DNA from: Enhydrobacter sp.
GTDB lineage: Bacteria; Pseudomonadota; Alphaproteobacteria; Reyranellales; Reyranellaceae
DNA: 64,000 nt
NCBI GenBank assembly: GCA_025808875.1
Contig: CP075528.1
Span: 2,726,473-2,790,472, forward strand
Reading direction: 5' to 3'
Shown here in pieces: positions 33,985-42,285 of this stretch (the first letter of the stretch is position 1; every line of letters starts with the position of its first letter). The notes under the pieces were generated by a model, which worked only from the letters and a program-made list of their open reading frames with translations, was not told the DNA's origin and did not search any database. A program made the translations under genes and the position numbers.

Positions 33985-34758
33985 TCAATGCGTGCCCAGC
34001 ACATAGTGCACCGTCAGGTGCACCACCTCGCCCGAAATGACGAGCACCAGCAGGGCGAACACGTATTTCTGGGCGCGCGGCGCCATGGTCAGGCGCGCGC
34101 CGAGATAGCCGCCGACCAGGCTGCCCAGCCCCAGCACCGCGCCGACCGCCCAGTCGATGTCGCCGTGCGAGGCGAAGACCAGCATGGCAACGAGTGTCCC
34201 CGGCACCGCGACGAAGGCCTTGATGGCGTTGGCCGGCACCAGCCCGAGGCCGACCACGAGGGTCAGGGCCAGCAGCATGTAGGTCGCGCCGTCGAGCACG
34301 ATGAAGCCCATCCAGGCGCCGATGGCGAAGAACACCGCGATTTCGCGGAGGCCGAAGCGCGGCTCGCGGACGGTGGCCTGCTCGATCGCCTTCTTGACCT
34401 TGGTGAAGAGCAGCAGCAGCGCCGCCATCACCGCGACGGTGATGGCGATGCCCATGTTGCGCGCCGACAGCACCTCGGCGAGGCCGGCGCCGGCAAGGCA
34501 GCCGACCGTCACCGGCGCCGCGACCCTGAGCGCGAGCGGCCAGGGGATCGCCTTCTTGGCGTGGAAGCTCGCCGTCGCCGACAGCGAAGCGATCAGGATG
34601 GGGATGCGGTTGGTCGCGTTGGCCGTCGCCGGATCGAGGCCGAGGAACATCAGGATCGGCAGCGACACCGCCGAACCCGACGATGCCGCCACGTTCAGGA
34701 AGCCGCAGACCAGTCCTGCCGCCAGCCCGAGCGCCAATGTCCAGAGGTCGAAGGTCAA
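33985..34758 (-). CDS. TauE/SafE family sulfite/anion exporter-like permease
   Basis: The 257-residue protein has about eight hydrophobic helices. The start TTG at 34758 is chosen because GGGAGGA lies six bases upstream. An upstream ATG at 34785 has no ribosome site. Family features are GLVCGFLNVAASSGSAVSLPIL at the N-terminus and AIGAWMGFIVLDGATYMLLALTLVVGLG, with a matching GAVLGLGSLVGGYLGARL in the second half. TauE/SafE proteins move sulfur-containing anions such as sulfite or sulfoacetate, mainly outward. The substrate here is unknown. It lies 22 bases before the MFS start. Confidence 0.85.
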   Translation of the reverse strand: MTFDLWTLALGLAAGLVCGFLNVAASSGSAVSLPILMFLGLDPATANATNRIPILIASLSATASFHAKKAIPWPLALRVAAPVTVGCLAGAGLAEVLSARNMGIAITVAVMAALLLLFTKVKKAIEQATVREPRFGLREIAVFFAIGAWMGFIVLDGATYMLLALTLVVGLGLVPANAIKAFVAVPGTLVAMLVFASHGDIDWAVGAVLGLGSLVGGYLGARLTMAPRAQKYVFALLVLVISGEVVHLTVHYVLGTH

Positions 34759-34826
34759 GGCGTGTCCTCCCGCGCGGCGCACCATGCGTCACGCGGGAGG
34801 AAGAACTCAAGCGCCGCGTTTCGCCG

Positions 34827-35363
34827 TCAGGCGACCGGCCGGCTCTCCTCGAGATTGTGCCCGGTGAAGGAACGGGTTTGCGGCGTCGGGATGCCGCTGC
34901 GCTCGATTTCGTCGAGCAACTCCTGCTTGCGCGCCTTCAGCCGCTCGCCGAGCGCGTCGACGTCGAGGCCGGCCTTGCGCGCCTGCGTGAACAGGCCCTC
35001 GCCGCGCTTCTCCTCTTCCTTGACGTGATGCCCGATCATCTCCGACAGGACCGAGACCTTGGCATCGAAGAATTCGTCGTCCGGCGAGCCGTCCATCAGC
35101 TCGGCGATCAGCACCTTGGCGCCGTCGTGCTCGACGTAGCCTTCCTCGAGCAGGTCCTCCTCGACGTGTTCCTTGCACGCCGGATAGAAGATCTCCTCCT
35201 CGATCGTGGCATGGACGACCAGCTCCCGGCAGATCTGCTCGACCAGCTGCTTCTTGCGATTGGGGTCGCGCGCCGATTCGAAGGCGTGGAACAGTTTCTC
35301 GACCTTGCGATGGTCCTCCTTCAGGAGGGCGATGGCATCCTCGGGTTGCTTGCTGCGGGCCAT
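34827..35363 (-). CDS. Hemerythrin HHE-domain protein
   Basis: The 178-residue protein has a hemerythrin-like four-helix bundle. Candidate iron ligands are H17 in KEDHRKVEKLFHAFE, H and E in VVHATIEEEIFYPA, H79 in EHDGAK and H-H-x-x-x-E in IGHHVKEEEKRGEGLF. Such proteins bind oxygen or nitric oxide, or act in oxidative and metal stress. A basic C-terminal tail after residue 145 is not part of the fold. It diverges from the glycine-rich repeat protein gene with 90 bases between the start codons. Confidence 0.88.
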   Translation of the reverse strand: MARSKQPEDAIALLKEDHRKVEKLFHAFESARDPNRKKQLVEQICRELVVHATIEEEIFYPACKEHVEEDLLEEGYVEHDGAKVLIAELMDGSPDDEFFDAKVSVLSEMIGHHVKEEEKRGEGLFTQARKAGLDVDALGERLKARKQELLDEIERSGIPTPQTRSFTGHNLEESRPVA

Positions 35364-35453
35364 GGGGGTTCCTTCAAGGCGATGGGACAGCGTTCCAACG
35401 AGCCGCCCGCCGCGCCGGTTGCCGCGCCGTCCGCGGCGTCTACACTGCGCGTC

Positions 35454-36689
35454 ATGCCACGCCGCATTTCCGGCACCCTGACCGGCAAGGATTTCACCCT
35501 GCCGCCCGGCGAGACCTGGGTGCTCGACGGTGATGTCGAGGTGCGGGCGAGCGGCGACATCTGGCTGCTCGGCGATATCGTCTGCGACGCCAGGAGTGCG
35601 CCGGGCGCGGGGATCAAGCTGCGAACGGCGAAAGGCGACATCCTGATCGCCGGCCGCATCGCCACGGCCACCGGCGCCGACGGCGATTCGCCGCCGGTCG
35701 CTCCGTCGGTACGCGCCGGCGACGGTCGGGCCGGCGGCGCCATCGACGTCTCGGCGGGCGGCCGGCTGGTGCTGTTGGAAAGCGCCCGGCTGCGATCGGG
35801 GGCGGGCGGCGCGGGCGGCCGTGCCGAGGCGCGCGGCTTCGGCCCCGCGCACGCCCTCGTCAAGGCGCTGTCGGGCGCCGGCGGACCGGGCGGAACGATC
35901 CGCCTCTCGGCCGGCGATGTCATGATCCTCGAAGGCGAGATCAGGGCCGGCTTCGGCGGCTGGGGTGGCGAGGCCCTCGCCATCGGCGCGCCCGCCGGCG
36001 TTCCCGGCGAGGATGGCCGACCGAAAGATCAGAAGCCGAAGGGCGAGAAGAAGAACCAGGCGCCGCGCCCCGGCCCCGCCGTCGTCGAGGCCACCGCCAA
36101 GGGAGGCGGTGCCGGCGGCGACCTCCTGCTCGCCACCGGTTCGGCGGGCGGCGTGATCAAACTGGCAGGCGTCCTCGCTGCCGGCGCCGGCGGCCACAGC
36201 TTCAAGGCGACGGCCCGCGGCGGCCGGCGCTCGACCGCGCTGCTCGAGCCGGGTGGACGCGGCGGCAACGTCTCGATCCGCCTGCGCGAGGCGCCACCGG
36301 CCATCGACCAGGCGAAGACCTGCACGATCTGCCCCGGCACCGGAGGCGATTCGGGCGATCGCAGCATCACCGTCGATCCCGACGAGCCGCCGCGCCTCTT
36401 CTTCGACGGCGCCGAGGCCGAGGCCACGCACGACGCACTGGCCAAGGTCGGCCATCCGGCCGACCCGCCGGACGCGGGCGGCGGCGCCGCCGGCACCGTC
36501 ACCGCCGTCGCGGTCTGGCCCGGCTCGCCGCCCATCGAGGAGGCGATCGCGCTGCGCATCGAGCCGGCCGCCGCCGGCAGCACCACCGCCTCGATCGCGA
36601 TCGTCGCCGGCAAGCGCGAGCGCGACGAGACGGGTTCCAGCGCGCGTGGTGCCGTTCCCGGCGCGGCAACAAGGGCAGAGTTGCCATAG
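35454..36689 (+). CDS. Hypothetical glycine/alanine-rich repeat protein
   Basis: I do not recognise this gene. Starting MPRRISGTLTGKDFTLPPGE at 35454 it has 411 residues. An in-frame ATG 72 bases upstream (35382) would add 24 residues. The first 260 residues alternate short beta-type runs with G-G turns: GDIWLLGDIV, KGDILIAGRIATATG, GGRLVLLESARLRSG and GTIRLSAGDVMILEGEI. This pattern suggests a right-handed parallel beta-helix, as in polysaccharide lyases and adhesins. There is no signal peptide. A lysine-rich linker (DQKPKGEKKNQAPRPG) and a CTICPGTGGDSGD motif are odd. A large polymer or surface role is possible, but unproven. Confidence 0.6.
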   Translation: MPRRISGTLTGKDFTLPPGETWVLDGDVEVRASGDIWLLGDIVCDARSAPGAGIKLRTAKGDILIAGRIATATGADGDSPPVAPSVRAGDGRAGGAIDVSAGGRLVLLESARLRSGAGGAGGRAEARGFGPAHALVKALSGAGGPGGTIRLSAGDVMILEGEIRAGFGGWGGEALAIGAPAGVPGEDGRPKDQKPKGEKKNQAPRPGPAVVEATAKGGGAGGDLLLATGSAGGVIKLAGVLAAGAGGHSFKATARGGRRSTALLEPGGRGGNVSIRLREAPPAIDQAKTCTICPGTGGDSGDRSITVDPDEPPRLFFDGAEAEATHDALAKVGHPADPPDAGGGAAGTVTAVAVWPGSPPIEEAIALRIEPAAAGSTTASIAIVAGKRERDETGSSARGAVPGAATRAELP

Positions 36690-36826
36690 TCGCGCGCGTT
36701 GCGCCGCGGCACCGCCATATTGCGATGCATGAAAGTCACACCGGACGACGAACCGCGGGCCACGACCGCCTGTCGACGCGGGCGTCGTTGTCGCGAAGAG
36801 TCGCGAGGCGTACATATCGAGACATC

Positions 36827-36931
36827 ATGTCGAACCGTAAGCGTAACCGTCTGATCGATCTCGGCCTCGCTGCCCTGGTGGTGCTTGCCTGCATCGGCAC
36901 CGCGACCGTGACGCTGGCCGGCAAGCTCTGA
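36827..36931 (+). CDS. Small single-pass membrane protein
   Basis: A 34-codon frame reads MSNRKRNRLIDLGLAALVVL followed by ACIGTATVTLAGKL. A basic N-terminus is followed by one hydrophobic helix, as in small membrane-inserted proteins. GTACATATC upstream resembles a -10 region, giving a leader of only about 10 bases. The in-frame ATG at 36725 would add 34 residues that are Arg-rich and not membrane-like, so the shorter start is preferred. It is not recognised. It could be a regulator peptide or a leftover, and it is small enough that chance cannot be excluded. Confidence 0.45.
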   Translation: MSNRKRNRLIDLGLAALVVLACIGTATVTLAGKL

Positions 36932-36970
36932 CGTTCCTGCCGCTCGTCGGCACTCCCCTCGCCTGACAGA

Positions 36971-37006
36971 ACGAAAAGAGCCCGCCGCGGCGCACCGAGG
37001 CGGGCC
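36971..37006 (-). terminator. Rho-independent terminator of the 37039 gene
   Basis: On the minus strand a stem of seven or more pairs (GCCCGCC with GGCGGGC, 36980-36986 and 36999-37005) is followed by TCTTTTCG. It lies 33 bases after the stop of the 18-bp-repeat protein. Its flank AACGAAAAGAGCCC matches that of the terminator at 26885. Confidence 0.75.
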
Positions 37007-37038
37007 CCATCGTCGACTTCGCTCTTCCTGGCGCCGGC

Positions 37039-37449
37039 CTAGCGCTGGCAGGAACTCAGCGGCCGCTGCTGGGCCATGGCGCTGTTCAGGCACTCGGTCA
37101 TCTGCCGCTCGGCGGCTTCGCCTCCGCGCATCATGCCGCCCGACGACCCGCCGGCCGCCTGCTGGCGATCCATCTGGCCACCGCCCATCTGCCCGGTGCC
37201 TCCCATCTGGCCGGTGCCCCCCATTTGGCCGGTGCCCCCCATTTGGCCGCTGCCCGCCGTGCCCTGCTGATGGATCGTGGTGCCGCCCGTGCGCGGCGCG
37301 TTGTTGGTCGTGCCCGGGCTGCCCGACGGGCTGGCGCCGCCCCTGTCGATGGTGGTCTGCCCTGTCGTGCCGGTCTGCGCCTGCGCCGGCAGGGCGAGGA
37401 GAGCCGCGCCGGCCACCAGAGCCGTCATGGAAACGAGACGTGAGATCAT
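37039..37449 (-). CDS. Secreted glutamine/glycine repeat protein
   Basis: The 136-residue protein starts MISRLVSMTALVAGAALLAL with a signal peptide ending PAQAQ. The mature part is a low-complexity Gly/Thr/Gln sequence with a four-fold hexapeptide GQMGGT repeat (from an 18-base DNA repeat). It ends in a short structured tail with two cysteines (ERQMTECLNSAMAQQRPLSSCQR). The cysteines could form one disulphide. Periplasmic or extracellular location is likely. The function is unknown. The gene is monocistronic, with a terminator downstream. Confidence 0.7.
   Translation of the reverse strand: MISRLVSMTALVAGAALLALPAQAQTGTTGQTTIDRGGASPSGSPGTTNNAPRTGGTTIHQQGTAGSGQMGGTGQMGGTGQMGGTGQMGGGQMDRQQAAGGSSGGMMRGGEAAERQMTECLNSAMAQQRPLSSCQR
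37184..37255. repeat. Four tandem 18-bp repeats inside the 37039 gene
   Basis: The + strand unit CCCATTTGGCCGGTGCCC recurs at 37184, 37202, 37220 and 37238 with one to three differences per copy. Each unit encodes GQMGGT in the minus-strand gene. The array looks like a minisatellite, so its copy number may vary between strains. Confidence 0.9.
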
Positions 37450-37542
37450 GCCTTCACCTCTGTCCTGGGAATGCCCCACCGCTGGACAGGCAACGCCCCC
37501 GGCTGGCGTCGGGCTGCTATGCTGCGACAAAGGGAGGAGATC

Positions 37543-38577
37543 ATGGAATTCGACGTCATGACGCGCGCGACGACATGGCAGAACGTGGCCGACCTGGCGC
37601 GCCGCGTCGAGGCGGCGGGCTTCTCCGGCATGCTGTTCACCGAGGGTCACCAGGTGCCGTGGATGAACATCGCCGCCGCCTCGCTCGCCGCGCCCTCCCT
37701 GCATTTTTCGACCGGCATCGCCATCGCGTTCGCGCGCAGCCCGATGGTCTCCGCCGAGATCGCCTGGGAGCTGGCGCAGAACACCGGCGGGCAGTTCCGG
37801 CTGGGGCTCGGCAGCCAGGTCAAGGCGCATATCGAGCGGCGCTATGCCGGCACCTTCGACAAGCCGGCGCCGCAGATGAAGGACTATGTGCTGGCGGTGA
37901 AGGCCTGCCTCAAGGCGTTCCGCCGCGAGGCGCCGCTCGAGCACGACGGCCCCTACTACAGGATGAACCTGCTGCCCGAGCAATGGACGCCGCCGCGTCA
38001 CGGCCACGAGGACGTCAAGGTCGACATCTCCGCCGTCGGCCCCATCATGGTCCGCGTCGCCGGCGAGGTCGCCGACGGCGTGCACGTCCATCCAATGCAT
38101 TCCATGCACTACATCGACAACCGCCTGCTGCCCGGCGTCGCCGAGGGCGCGAGGCGCGCCGGGCGCGACCCGAAGGAGATCGACCTGATCGTGCCGGTGA
38201 TCGTCGCCGCCGGCGACACGCCGGAGGAGCGCGCCAAGCCGATCGAGGAGGCCAAGACGACGATCGGCTTCTACGGCGCCACGCCCAACTACGCCTTCCA
38301 GTTCGACGATCTCGGCCACACCGGCCTGCGCGACCGGCTGCGCGACGCGCTGCGCGCCAACGACACGGCGCGCACCCAGGCGCTGATCACCGACGAGATC
38401 CTCGACCAGTTCGCCGTGGTCGCGCGCTGGGACGACGTCGCCGACAGGATGATCGAGCGCTACCGCGGCATCGCCTCGCGGCTGGTGATCTACCTCGCCT
38501 CGCACTGGCGCGAGATCGACGCCCGCACGCTGGGACGATGGGGCGAAGTGGCAAGGGCGGTGCGGAAGGCATCCTGA
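37543..38577 (+). CDS. Luciferase-like (LLM class) flavin/F420-dependent oxidoreductase
   Basis: The 344-residue TIM-barrel protein starts MEFDVMTRATTWQNVADLAR at 37543 after AGGGAGGAGATC. It has the luciferase-like pattern GFSGMLFTEGH, GIAIAFARSPMVSAEIAWELAQNTGGQFRLGLGSQVKAHIERR and the phosphate-binding segment. The QVKAHIERRY motif is typical of the TIGR03617-type F420-dependent subgroup common in alphaproteobacteria and actinobacteria. The reaction is unknown, and cofactor choice (F420 or FMN) cannot be decided by reading. Its neighbours are the secreted repeat protein (divergent) and the convergent pqiA gene. Confidence 0.88.
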   Translation: MEFDVMTRATTWQNVADLARRVEAAGFSGMLFTEGHQVPWMNIAAASLAAPSLHFSTGIAIAFARSPMVSAEIAWELAQNTGGQFRLGLGSQVKAHIERRYAGTFDKPAPQMKDYVLAVKACLKAFRREAPLEHDGPYYRMNLLPEQWTPPRHGHEDVKVDISAVGPIMVRVAGEVADGVHVHPMHSMHYIDNRLLPGVAEGARRAGRDPKEIDLIVPVIVAAGDTPEERAKPIEEAKTTIGFYGATPNYAFQFDDLGHTGLRDRLRDALRANDTARTQALITDEILDQFAVVARWDDVADRMIERYRGIASRLVIYLASHWREIDARTLGRWGEVARAVRKAS

Positions 38578-38594
38578 CGCCCCTTCGTCGACGT

Positions 38595-39920
38595 CTACGC
38601 CGACGACGGAGGTTTGGCGGCCCGCCGCTGCGCACCCAGCAGCTCGTACGGGCGATGGGCGTTGCGCTGGGCGGCGTCCCACATGACGCGCGGGTCGAAG
38701 GTCTCGGCGGCGAGGATGGTGAGGATGACGACGCCGCAGAAGGCGACGGCGCCGGTGCCGGGCGCGATGCTGACCACGCTGCCGAACTGCACCAGCGCGC
38801 CCAGCAGCGACTCCATGAAGATGTCGACCATCGACCAGCGGCCGATCCAGGCGACGACGTGATAGAGCCTGGTGCGCTCGATCAGCAGGCGGCTGGCGCC
38901 GGCCGCCGTGGTGACCAGCACGATCGCCATCAGCATCAGCGCCAGCCCCATCAGCTTCAGCACCGGCACCAGCACGCTGGCGACGAACACCAGGATCGCC
39001 AGCGGGTACATCCGCGAGGCGACCAGTTCCTCGATGCCGTCGATGATGGTGCTGGGCGCCCCCGCCCCGGCCTGGATCACCGTCAGCACCGGATAGGCGT
39101 TGGCCGGGATGTAGAGGATCGCGGCGGCGGCGATCAGCGCCCATGTGCGATGCAGGCTGTTGGGCTTGCGCGCATGCACGGTCGAGCCGCAGCGCAGGCA
39201 TGTCGTGTCGTGCCGGCCGACCAGGCCGCAGGCCTCGCACGACGCCATGCCGGGATGGAACTCGAGCGGCCGCTCGGCCGGCAGCGGCGTGCCGATGGCG
39301 GCGCCGTGGGTCTGGCCGCGCGCCTCGATGGCGTCCCACACCGCGTCGGGCTCGAGCGCGGTGTTGGCCCACAGCCCGACCACCGTCAGCAGGCCGAGCG
39401 CGGCGACGGCGACGCCGACCTCGACCTGCACGAGGTCGCCGAGCTTGGTGTAGGCGACGAACACGCCGAGCAGCAGCACGTCGAGCATCGCCCACAGCGC
39501 CATGCGGCGGGCGAACAGGAAGACCCGGCCGAGATGCGGGAACGGCTTGCGGGCGCGCAGGCCAAGCAGGACGTAGAGCGTGCAGAGATACTGGGCGAGC
39601 GGCGCCAGCGCGGTGGTGAAAGCGACGACCAGCGCGAGCGGCCACAGGCCGTGGTGGACGAGCTCGAGCGGCCCCGCGGCCATGTCCGCCTCGTGCACGA
39701 TGCCGGCGGTGGAGACCCGCATCAGCATGGTCGTCCACGTCACCACCAGCAGCACCAGCGCGGCGATCGTCAGCGCGAGGCTGCGCGGCAGCGGATCGCG
39801 CCGCGTGCGGCGCAGGCCGGTGCCGCAGCGCAGGCAGTCGGAGCGCATGTCGGGGCCGAGCTCGGGCACGACCTGGAACAGGCCGCAGCCGGTGCATTCG
39901 CGGAGCTCGGGGCGCGTCAC
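38595..39920 (-). CDS. pqiA: Paraquat-inducible protein A, inner membrane
   Basis: The 441-residue integral membrane protein consists of two PqiA modules. Each has a four-cysteine zinc ribbon (CTGCGLFQV...CLRCG near residue 9 and CEACGLVGRHDTTCLRCG near 230) and about four transmembrane helices. PqiA is the inner-membrane partner of the PqiB tunnel that carries lipids across the periplasm. It starts with GTG at 39920, 10 bases after the pqiC stop. It is the last gene of the operon pqiB-pqiC-pqiA, whereas in E. coli pqiA is first. All other parts are present. Confidence 0.9.
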   Translation of the reverse strand: MTRPELRECTGCGLFQVVPELGPDMRSDCLRCGTGLRRTRRDPLPRSLALTIAALVLLVVTWTTMLMRVSTAGIVHEADMAAGPLELVHHGLWPLALVVAFTTALAPLAQYLCTLYVLLGLRARKPFPHLGRVFLFARRMALWAMLDVLLLGVFVAYTKLGDLVQVEVGVAVAALGLLTVVGLWANTALEPDAVWDAIEARGQTHGAAIGTPLPAERPLEFHPGMASCEACGLVGRHDTTCLRCGSTVHARKPNSLHRTWALIAAAAILYIPANAYPVLTVIQAGAGAPSTIIDGIEELVASRMYPLAILVFVASVLVPVLKLMGLALMLMAIVLVTTAAGASRLLIERTRLYHVVAWIGRWSMVDIFMESLLGALVQFGSVVSIAPGTGAVAFCGVVILTILAAETFDPRVMWDAAQRNAHRPYELLGAQRRAAKPPSSA

Positions 39921-39930
39921 GGCAACGCGG

Positions 39931-40527
39931 TCAGGATTTCAGCAGCGCCGCCAGCCCGTCGGTCAGTTCGGCCACCGCCTCGCCGGTCGCCGCGACCTGG
40001 GCGGCGACGGTCGCCGCCGTCACCGGGCGGGAGATGGCGAAGGTCCGGGCCGCCGAGCGCCTCGGCCGGTTGAACTCGATCGCCGCCTGGGCGAGCAGCT
40101 CGAGCGTGCTGCCGCTGACGTCGAGCCTCTGGATGTTGACGGCCAGTACCGCATTGGGATCGCCGGCGATGGCGCCGCCCTCGTTGTAGATGTTGGACTG
40201 CGGCAGGCGCTGCGACAGCCCGACCACCAGCACGCGCGCCAGCAGGCTGCCGAGCGGCTCGCCCCACCAGTCGTTGCGCGCGATGGCGAGCTTGTTGTCG
40301 TCGGCCGAGCGCACGATCTCGCGGCGGTCGAGATAGCTCGCCAGGCCGATCTCGCGCAGCAGCACGACCTTCGGCCCGCCGGTCAGGGCCGGCCCCGGCT
40401 TCACCGAGAGCGTGTAGAGCGAGGGGTCGGTCGACGAGCCGCAGCCGGCCCCCGCCAGCGGAAGAGCCAGCGGCGCGGCCAGAGGAAGGGCGAGCAGCGA
40501 GCGACGACGGAATGCGGCGGCAATCAT
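39931..40527 (-). CDS. pqiC: PqiC-type lipoprotein (ABC-transport auxiliary)
   Basis: The 198-residue protein has a Sec signal peptide, MIAAAFRRRSLLALPLAAPL, and a lipobox LAGAGC, so it is a lipoprotein. The rest matches the ABC_trans_aux/PqiC type: YTLSVKPGPALTGGPKVVLLREIGLASYLDRREIV, then RLPQSNIYNEG and AQVAATGEAVAELTDGL. PqiC is the outer-membrane lipoprotein end of the PqiABC lipid transport system. It lies between pqiB (eight bases) and pqiA. Confidence 0.85.
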   Translation of the reverse strand: MIAAAFRRRSLLALPLAAPLALPLAGAGCGSSTDPSLYTLSVKPGPALTGGPKVVLLREIGLASYLDRREIVRSADDNKLAIARNDWWGEPLGSLLARVLVVGLSQRLPQSNIYNEGGAIAGDPNAVLAVNIQRLDVSGSTLELLAQAAIEFNRPRRSAARTFAISRPVTAATVAAQVAATGEAVAELTDGLAALLKS

Positions 40528-40535
40528 GGTCCGGT

Positions 40536-42197
40536 TCAGTCCTTGCCACGGCCCTTGATCAGGGCCTCGGGGTGACGGGTGAGAAGATCCGACAGGGCAC
40601 GCACCGAGCGCACCGTGTCGGTGAGCTGGCGCAGCAGGTTCTCGACGTCGCGGTTGAGCTTGGACTCGGCGCCGTATCCGGTGTTGAGCGACGCCGCCAG
40701 CCGGTTGATCTGGGTCAGCGCCTGCTGGAGCTGCAGCGAGATCTCGGGCAGCCGCGCCAGCGCCGGCGTGGCGCCCTCGTCGAGCTTGCGCATGGTGTCC
40801 GCGGCGTCGGCCAGGATGGACTTGATCTCGGGCCCGTTGACCGTCTGGTCGAGGCCCTTGGCGAGGCTCGCCACGCTGTTGCCGATGGCCTCGAAATCGA
40901 TGCGGTTGATCTTCGACAGCAGCTCGTTGGCCGAGCGCGTGATGCTGTCGAAGCCGCCGCCTTCCGACGACGGCATGACGAAGACGTCGCCGTCCTGCGA
41001 CAGCACGGCCGGCGGCGCATCGGCGATCTTCTCGATCGCCACCACCTTCTGGCCGCTGATCAGGCTCTGCGCCTGCAGGGTGGCGCGAAAGCCGCGCTTC
41101 ACCATCTCGGCGGCGATCGTGCCGGGCGTGATGCCCTGGGCGGCGGAGACGCCGCCGATGCGGTCGGCGTCGATGCGGTAGCTGACCGGCGCCACGATGC
41201 GGCCGGCCACGGCGTCGAACTTCAGCCCGACATCGGTGACCTCGCCGACCTTGAGGCCGTGCAGGGTGACGTCCGAGCCGATCTCGAGGCCGGCCACCGA
41301 GCCCGCGAACTCCGAGCGCAGGTGCAGATGGAAACTGTAGCCGGCGGTGCGCGCCGCCTCCTCGCTCGAATGCAGCGCGAAGCGGTGGCCCGCCTTGGCG
41401 GCCGGCGCCGTGGTGCGCGGCTTGATCTCGAAGGCGATGCCGCCCAGCAGCAGCGCCTTGACCGATTCCATGCGCACGTCGAGGCCGTTGGCGCCCATCT
41501 TCACCGACATGCCCGAGGCGTTCCAGAACATGGTGTCGACATGCACGAACGAATCGAACGGCGCGCGCACGAAGGCATGGATGGCGACGTGGCGGGCCTT
41601 GTCGTCGCCGAGATCCCAGCCCAGCACCGTGCCGACGTCGATGCCGCGATAGAACACCGGCGCGCCGAGGCCGATCGAGCGCAGCTTGCGACTCTCGAGG
41701 ATGAACACCGTGCCCGGCGTCGAGGTCTTGAGAATCGGCGGGTCGGCCTTGCCGACGAACTCGCGCTGCGACTTGCCGGGCTCGGTGCTCGGCATCATGC
41801 CGACGTAGGAGCCCGACAGCAGCGTGTCGAGGCCCGAGACGCTGCCGGCGAAGAGCTGCGGCTTGACCACCCAGAAGATCGTCTTGTCGGTGAGCAGCGG
41901 CTCGGCCTCGCGCGTCGTCTCGATGCGCACCAGCACCTTGCTGAAGTCGGGCGCCACGGCGATCGACTTCACCGTGCCCATGGTGACGTCCTTGAACTTG
42001 AGCTGCGACTGGCCGGCCTGCAGCCCGTCGGCCTGCTCGAAGGCGACGGTGATGGTCGGGCCGCGCTTGGAATAGGTATCCCAGGCGAGCCACAGCGCGA
42101 TCAGCAGGGTGACGGCCGGCACCAGCCAGACCAGCGGAATGCGCCGCCGCTGGCGCACGCCGGCGATCGGCACGGGTATCGGTTCGGACGGGGACAT
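40536..42197 (-). CDS. pqiB: MCE-domain lipid-transport protein PqiB
   Basis: The 553-residue protein has an N-terminal membrane anchor, PLVWLVPAVTLLIALWLAW. Three MCE modules follow, beginning near residues 48 (TITVAFEQADGLQAGQS), 160 and 290 (GLEIGSDVTLHGLKVGEVTDV). A long coiled-coil helix (residues 430-530, DFEAIGNSVASLAKGLDQ) forms the needle of the complex. PqiB hexamers form a periplasm-spanning tunnel for lipids between the membranes. It is the first gene of the pqi operon. The start ATG is preceded by GGGGAGATA on the other side only, so expression may depend on a promoter within 42198-42285. Confidence 0.92.
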   Translation of the reverse strand: MSPSEPIPVPIAGVRQRRRIPLVWLVPAVTLLIALWLAWDTYSKRGPTITVAFEQADGLQAGQSQLKFKDVTMGTVKSIAVAPDFSKVLVRIETTREAEPLLTDKTIFWVVKPQLFAGSVSGLDTLLSGSYVGMMPSTEPGKSQREFVGKADPPILKTSTPGTVFILESRKLRSIGLGAPVFYRGIDVGTVLGWDLGDDKARHVAIHAFVRAPFDSFVHVDTMFWNASGMSVKMGANGLDVRMESVKALLLGGIAFEIKPRTTAPAAKAGHRFALHSSEEAARTAGYSFHLHLRSEFAGSVAGLEIGSDVTLHGLKVGEVTDVGLKFDAVAGRIVAPVSYRIDADRIGGVSAAQGITPGTIAAEMVKRGFRATLQAQSLISGQKVVAIEKIADAPPAVLSQDGDVFVMPSSEGGGFDSITRSANELLSKINRIDFEAIGNSVASLAKGLDQTVNGPEIKSILADAADTMRKLDEGATPALARLPEISLQLQQALTQINRLAASLNTGYGAESKLNRDVENLLRQLTDTVRSVRALSDLLTRHPEALIKGRGKD

Positions 42198-42255
42198 GAA
42201 TACTGTGTTCTCTAGGGGAGATATCCCATGTTACGGCCCGGCGTGCCACCGGCCT

Positions 42256-42282
42256 CCCTTCCGGCGCATGGCGCCGGAAGGG
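42256..42282 (-). terminator. Hairpin at the end of the binding-protein gene
   Basis: A perfect 12-pair stem (CCCTTCCGGCGC with GCGCCGGAAGGG) and an ATG triloop begin four bases after the TAA of the gene at 42286. No T-run follows, so it may act as an RNA stability or attenuating hairpin rather than a classical terminator. Confidence 0.55.
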
Positions 42283-42285
42283 GGC

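Noticed and set aside
37184..37255. Short regular repeats considered as CRISPR
   Set aside because: The units are contiguous 18-mers without spacers and encode a protein repeat.
37039..39897. 952-codon minus-strand frame across three genes
   Set aside because: It is antisense to the luciferase-like gene and out of frame with pqiA. Only its last 136 codons are a real gene (the secreted repeat protein).
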